A stretch of 64,000 nt of DNA from contig NZ_FMXK01000019.1 in NCBI RefSeq assembly GCF_900103635.1, positions 1 to 64,000 on the forward strand. The letters are read 5' to 3'. Under the pieces are notes generated by a model. It did not search any database and had not been told where the DNA came from. It worked only from the letters and a program-made list of their open reading frames with translations. Position 1 is the first letter of the stretch; the number at the start of each line of letters is the position of its first letter. This document shows, in pieces, positions 60,031 to 64,000 of this stretch. The position numbers and the translations under genes were made by a program. The DNA comes from Butyrivibrio sp. INlla18 (GTDB lineage Bacteria; Bacillota; Clostridia; Lachnospirales; Lachnospiraceae).

Positions 60031-61173
60031 ATGAAGAGAAAAATAGTGCTTCTGGGCTCTACAGGTTCAATTGGAACCCAGACTTTAGATGTAGTTAGAA
60101 ATAATAATACTGAACTTGAAGTAGTAGGACTTGCTGCTAATAGAAGCGTAGATGCTGTTGAGAAGCAGGTCAGAGAATTTAAACCAAAGTATGTCTGCAT
60201 GTTTGATGAAAATGCTGCAAAGGACATGAAGGACAGACTGAAAGACCTTGATGTTAAGGTTTACGGCGGGATGGAAGGCCTTTTAGAGATCGTATCTGTT
60301 CCAGAAGCTGATACAGTACTTACAGCTGTTGTAGGTATGATCGGCATCCAGCCTACGATCAGAGCTATTGAGAGCGGCAAAGATATCGCTCTTGCTAATA
60401 AAGAGACACTAGTGTGCGCAGGTCACATCATCATGCCACTTGCTGCCAAGATGGGAGTTAAGATCCTTCCTGTAGATAGTGAGCATAGCGCAATCTTCCA
60501 GTCAATGAATGGTGAGCCCAAAGATAAGGTAGAGAAGATTCTTTTAACAGCCAGCGGCGGACCATTTAGAGGCAAAAAGAGAAGTGAACTTGAGAACATG
60601 ACAGCTGCGGATGCGCTCAAGCACCCTAACTGGGACATGGGACCAAAGGTTACTATTGATTCTTCATCTCTTGTTAATAAGGGACTTGAAGTAATGGAGG
60701 CTAGATGGCTCTTTGACGTATCACTTGATAACATTCAGGTTCTGATACATCCTCAGAGCATTATTCATAGTGCAGTTCAGTACTGCGATGGAGCTGTTAT
60801 GGCGCAGCTTGGTGTGCCTGATATGAAGCTTCCTATTCAGTACGCACTCTTTTACCCAGACAGAAGACCTATGGCTGAAAAGAGGCTTGATCTCTTTGAA
60901 CTTGGAAGCCTTACTTTTGAAAAGCCTGACACTGATACCTTTAGAGGACTTAAGCTTGCTTTTGATGCTGCTTACGCTGGCGGTAGTATGCCTACAGTAT
61001 TTAATGCAGCAAATGAGATGGCAGTACGCAGATTCCTTAAGGGTGACATCAGATATCTTCAGATCTATGACATGATCGAGGAAGCTATGAGACATCACAA
61101 GAGAATTGATAACCCTGATGTAGCAGCTATCCTTGCTGCAGAAAAAGAGACTTACGACTTCTTGGAGGCATAA
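60031..61173 (+). CDS. dxr: 1-deoxy-D-xylulose 5-phosphate reductoisomerase
   Basis: The second step of the MEP isoprenoid pathway, making 2-C-methylerythritol 4-phosphate with NADPH. The protein has 380 residues. The NADPH motif is LLGSTGSIGTQTLDVV (about 6-21). The metal and substrate sites are in LPVDSEHSAIFQ (about 147-158), TASGGPFRG and SSLVNKGLEVMEA (about 212-224). AAAGGA lies 10 bp before the ATG. Confidence 0.95.
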   Translation: MKRKIVLLGSTGSIGTQTLDVVRNNNTELEVVGLAANRSVDAVEKQVREFKPKYVCMFDENAAKDMKDRLKDLDVKVYGGMEGLLEIVSVPEADTVLTAVVGMIGIQPTIRAIESGKDIALANKETLVCAGHIIMPLAAKMGVKILPVDSEHSAIFQSMNGEPKDKVEKILLTASGGPFRGKKRSELENMTAADALKHPNWDMGPKVTIDSSSLVNKGLEVMEARWLFDVSLDNIQVLIHPQSIIHSAVQYCDGAVMAQLGVPDMKLPIQYALFYPDRRPMAEKRLDLFELGSLTFEKPDTDTFRGLKLAFDAAYAGGSMPTVFNAANEMAVRRFLKGDIRYLQIYDMIEEAMRHHKRIDNPDVAAILAAEKETYDFLEA

Positions 61174-61180
61174 ATCTTAT

Positions 61181-62233
61181 ATGGCAATTAGCGTGATTAT
61201 ATTTTTTGTAATATTTGGAATACTAGTTACATCCCATGAATTTGGACACTTTATCATCGCTAAATCTGGCGGTATCAGAGTTAACGAATTTTTTGTAGGA
61301 ATGGGACCAACTCTTTGGAAGAAAAAGAAGGGTGATACCTTATACAGCATCAAGCTCCTTCCTATTGGCGGTGCTTGTGTATTTGATGGAATGGACCCAG
61401 TAGAAGAGGAAAAAGAAAGCTATGATGAGCACTCATTTTTGAATGCCTCAGTTTGGCGCAGGATCGCAACTCTTTTTGCAGGACCATTTGCAAACTTCAT
61501 CATTGCTTACATTCTTGCTGTCGTGCTTGTAAGCTTTTCAGCTTGGAATTTCCCTGTTATCAACGAGCTTACAGAGGATTCTGCAGCTCAGGAAGCTGGA
61601 ATGCAGCCTGGTGACAAGATCATCAGTGTTGACGGTGAAAAGGTTTACATGGCTGGCGAGGTTACACTTATCTCCCAATTTGCTGAAGGCTCTCCAATGG
61701 ATATTATCTACGAAAGAGACGGCAAGACTTACGAGACAACACTTACTCCAAAGTACAGCGAAGAAGCAGGAAGATATTACATGGGTGTTTACCTTGGAGA
61801 GTTTGGTGAGATCAAAGGGCCACAGGCTCTTAAGTATGCCTGGTATGAAGTAAGATATTATTTCAAGACCACATACAGAAGCCTTGCTCTTTTATTTAAG
61901 GGTAAGCTTTCAAAGGATGATGTTTCTGGACCTGTAGGAATGGTCAAGATCGTAGATGATGCTTATCAGGAGACCAAGCCTTATGGCATATCTTCAGTGA
62001 TACTTACCATGCTTTCTCTTACAGTTCTTTTATCAGTTAACCTTGGAGTAATGAACCTTCTGCCACTCCCTGCCCTTGATGGAGGAAGACTGGTGTTCCA
62101 GTTCATTGAGGTTATATTTGGTAAAAAAGTACCACCAGAAAAAGAAGGTTTCGTACATATGATAGGTATGATCGCACTTCTTGGTCTTATGGTGTTTGTA
62201 CTGTTTAATGATATTACAAAGTTTACAAGATGA
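61181..62233 (+). CDS. rseP: Site-2 membrane protease RseP
   Basis: An intramembrane zinc protease that cleaves membrane-bound regulators. The protein has 350 residues. The zinc motif is SHEFGHFIIAK (about 17-27) in the first helix. A PDZ domain (about 130-200) contains AGMQPGDKIISVDG. The third zinc ligand is in NLLPLPALDGGRL. GGAGG lies 12 bp before the ATG at 61181. Together with the PrsW gene nearby, two intramembrane proteases sit within 5 kb. Confidence 0.93.
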   Translation: MAISVIIFFVIFGILVTSHEFGHFIIAKSGGIRVNEFFVGMGPTLWKKKKGDTLYSIKLLPIGGACVFDGMDPVEEEKESYDEHSFLNASVWRRIATLFAGPFANFIIAYILAVVLVSFSAWNFPVINELTEDSAAQEAGMQPGDKIISVDGEKVYMAGEVTLISQFAEGSPMDIIYERDGKTYETTLTPKYSEEAGRYYMGVYLGEFGEIKGPQALKYAWYEVRYYFKTTYRSLALLFKGKLSKDDVSGPVGMVKIVDDAYQETKPYGISSVILTMLSLTVLLSVNLGVMNLLPLPALDGGRLVFQFIEVIFGKKVPPEKEGFVHMIGMIALLGLMVFVLFNDITKFTR

Positions 62234-62243
62234 GGTTTTGACT

Positions 62244-63299
62244 ATGGCATATAGAGATAATACAAAGGTTATAAAGATTGGTGACAGAGTGATCGGTGGA
62301 GGAAACCCCATTCTTATACAGTCTATGACCAATACAAGAACTGAAGACGTGAAGGCTACAGTTGCTCAGATAAAGAGATTAGAGGACGCTGGATGTGAGA
62401 TCATCAGATGCACAGTTCCTAATGAGGAGGCGGCTCTTGCTCTTAAGGAGATCAAGAAGGAGATTCATATTCCGCTTGTAGCTGATATCCACTTTGATTA
62501 CATGATGGCTATTGCAGCTATAGAAAATGGTGCTGACAAGATCAGGATCAATCCTGGTAATATCGGCTCAAAGGATAGAATTGCTGCAGTTGTAAGCTGT
62601 GCCAAGGAGAGAAATATTCCAATCAGAGTAGGCGTTAACAGCGGCTCTTTGGAAAAGAATCTAGTTGAGAAGTACGGCGGAGTGACAGCTGAAGGCCTTG
62701 TAGAGAGTGCACTTGATAAGATTGGTATTATTGAGGATCTTGGCTATGACAACATGGTTGTTAGTATCAAGTCTTCAAATGTTATGCTCTGCGTCAAGGC
62801 CCACGAGCTTCTTGCTCAGAAATGCCAGTATCCACTTCACGTAGGAATCACAGAGGCTGGAACAGTTTATGGCGGCAACATCAAGTCATCAGTTGGTCTT
62901 GGAATCATCTTAAATGAAGGCATTGGCGATACCATCAGAGTATCTTTATCCGGGGACCCTGTAGAAGAGATCAAGACAGCCAAGACAATCCTCAGAACCC
63001 TCGATATCAGAAAGGGCGGAATAGAAGTTGTATCTTGTCCAACTTGTGGCAGAACCAAGATCGACCTTATTGGACTTGCAAATCAGGTTGAGACCATGGT
63101 TCAAAGCTATGACCTTAATATCAAGGTTGCAGTTATGGGATGTGCTGTAAATGGCCCTGGAGAAGCCAAAGAGGCTGATCTAGGAATTGCCGGAGGCATC
63201 GGGGAAGGACTTCTTATCAAGAACGGAGAAGTTGTGAAAAAAGTGCCTGAGGATCAGCTCCTTGCAGTACTTAAGGATGAACTTGATCACTGGAAGTGA
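62244..63299 (+). CDS. ispG: (E)-4-hydroxy-3-methylbut-2-enyl-diphosphate synthase
   Basis: A late step of the MEP pathway; it uses a [4Fe-4S] cluster. The protein has 351 residues. The N-terminal barrel has NPILIQSMTNTRTEDV and RINPGNIGSKDR. The cluster Cys are in SCPTCGRTKIDL (about 262 and 265) and MGCAVNGPGEA (about 297). It has the short bacterial form without the plant-type insert. GATGAGG lies about 8 bp before the ATG at 62244. Confidence 0.95.
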   Translation: MAYRDNTKVIKIGDRVIGGGNPILIQSMTNTRTEDVKATVAQIKRLEDAGCEIIRCTVPNEEAALALKEIKKEIHIPLVADIHFDYMMAIAAIENGADKIRINPGNIGSKDRIAAVVSCAKERNIPIRVGVNSGSLEKNLVEKYGGVTAEGLVESALDKIGIIEDLGYDNMVVSIKSSNVMLCVKAHELLAQKCQYPLHVGITEAGTVYGGNIKSSVGLGIILNEGIGDTIRVSLSGDPVEEIKTAKTILRTLDIRKGGIEVVSCPTCGRTKIDLIGLANQVETMVQSYDLNIKVAVMGCAVNGPGEAKEADLGIAGGIGEGLLIKNGEVVKKVPEDQLLAVLKDELDHWK

Positions 63300-63334
63300 T
63301 CGCTTAACGAGATTTTTGTTAGGGGAAGAGAAAC

Positions 63335-64000
63335 GTGTCAAAATCTTTTTTTGAGGTATTTCCTGCTCTTAAGCTAGATGCCCATACCAAAGAGATCATG
63401 GAACAGACCATGGTTGAAAAGGTGTCTACCACAAGAAAACAGGATTTTATCAGAGTATATATATCAAGTAACAAGTTAATAGAAAAAGAAGATATCTATA
63501 AGACTGAGACAGGTATCAAAAAGCAGCTTTTCGGCAATCAAGATCTTACGGTCAAGATCTACGAGAAGTTTTCCCTTTCTGCTCAGTACACTCCAGAGAA
63601 TCTTATTGATATTTATAAAGACAGCATTGAGATGGAACTTAAAGACTATGACCATATGGAATATAGTCTTTTTCGTTCTGCTTCTTTTGTATACCCAAAT
63701 GATAAGAGCGTTGTCATAAAGCTTGAAGACAGCGTAGTAGGCAAAAAGAAGGCACCAGATCTTGTACGAGTACTTGATAAGATCATCAATGAAAGATGCG
63801 GCCTTTCTGTTGATATTACCCCTGAATTTGTTGAGGTAGAAAAAGAAACTAAGGAACCTGACTATTCTTCAGAGTCAGCCAAGATGGCTAAAAAGCTCGA
63901 GGCTGCTGAGGCAGAGTCAGAGGAAAAGAAAAAGCAGAAGGAAGAAAAGGAAGCAAAAGAAGCCGCAGCAAAGGCAGAAGCTGAGAAAAAGCCAGAGCCT
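63335..64000 (+). CDS. polC: DNA polymerase III PolC, N-terminal part (cut by window end)
   Basis: The Gram-positive replicative polymerase with built-in exonuclease, normally about 1,450 residues; 222 are visible. The GTG start at 63335 has AGGGGAAGAG just upstream. The N-terminus (SKSFFEVFPALKLDAHT, then SVDITPEFVEVEKE near 170) matches the PolC N-terminal domain. From about residue 180 the sequence becomes a Lys/Glu/Ala-rich linker. The place after ispG is the usual clostridial position. Confidence 0.88.
   Translation, partial: MSKSFFEVFPALKLDAHTKEIMEQTMVEKVSTTRKQDFIRVYISSNKLIEKEDIYKTETGIKKQLFGNQDLTVKIYEKFSLSAQYTPENLIDIYKDSIEMELKDYDHMEYSLFRSASFVYPNDKSVVIKLEDSVVGKKKAPDLVRVLDKIINERCGLSVDITPEFVEVEKETKEPDYSSESAKMAKKLEAAEAESEEKKKQKEEKEAKEAAAKAEAEKKPEP

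Overview
The window is chromosomal DNA from an anaerobic Gram-positive bacterium of the Lachnospiraceae. A fibre-degrading Butyrivibrio or Pseudobutyrivibrio type is the best guess. This rests on the clostridial gene orders dgt-dnaG-rpoD-trmK and pyrH-frr-uppS-cdsA...dxr-rseP-ispG-polC, AT-rich intergenic DNA with long U-tailed terminators, strong GGAGG ribosome binding sites with some TTG starts, a C-terminal domain resembling the Lachnospiraceae family DUF6465, and many glycoside hydrolase and sugar ABC transporter genes. The genus is an inference.

Region by region. 0-1.7 kb is accessory: the 3' end of an IS1182-type transposase, a terminator, a patch of dispersed repeats and an ORF6N-domain gene with a possible operator. 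1.8-6 kb holds a HAD phosphatase, an orphan sugar-binding protein, a tRNA-Leu with an unusual inverted copy of its 3' end, and three small genes, one with 11-residue repeats. 6-14.8 kb is a housekeeping run (dgt, dnaG, rpoD, trmK, TGS-domain nucleoside kinase) extended by an epimerase and a membrane-anchored serine protease. 14.9-18 kb has a von Willebrand-domain lipoprotein, an ECF sigma factor and a likely anti-sigma partner, then the RNase P RNA.

18.5-34.3 kb is a carbohydrate island. The operon kduI-kduD-eda-kdgK carries unsaturated uronate and 2-keto-3-deoxygluconate to pyruvate and glyceraldehyde-3-phosphate. It is followed by a c-di-GMP pair (a GGDEF synthase and an HD-GYP phosphodiesterase with a cellulose-binding-like outer domain). 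Next come a LacI regulator with matching operators, a CUT1 ABC importer, and GH35 and GH2 beta-galactosidase-type enzymes. The importer and enzymes plausibly take up and cleave beta-galactosides. 34.4-37.4 kb has an rRNA methyltransferase, two unknown genes and a stretch of decayed genes. 37.4-44.2 kb has an aminoglycoside adenylyltransferase-like gene and a run of GH31, acylphosphatase, Asp-box protein, zinc phospholipase-like and GH9 genes.

44.2-54.3 kb holds a PAP2 phosphatase, pncC, a ZIP transporter, queT under a preQ1 riboswitch, truA, a secreted glycosidase-like protein next to a membrane glycosyltransferase, a polysaccharide deacetylase and a bactofilin. 54.4-64 kb is the conserved pyrH to polC cluster. 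About 2.8 kb is inserted between cdsA and dxr: a small membrane protein, a zinc-ribbon PrsW protease and a lipoprotein. The lipoprotein promoter carries a perfect 14-bp palindrome. The window ends inside polC.

The least explained features are the ORF6N gene and its duplicated operator-like sequence, the HD-GYP receptor with its carbohydrate-binding-like sensor, the Shine-Dalgarno-masking leaders of the sigma factor module, the PrsW insertion, the inverted tRNA 3' end, and the dispersed element that directly follows stop codons.
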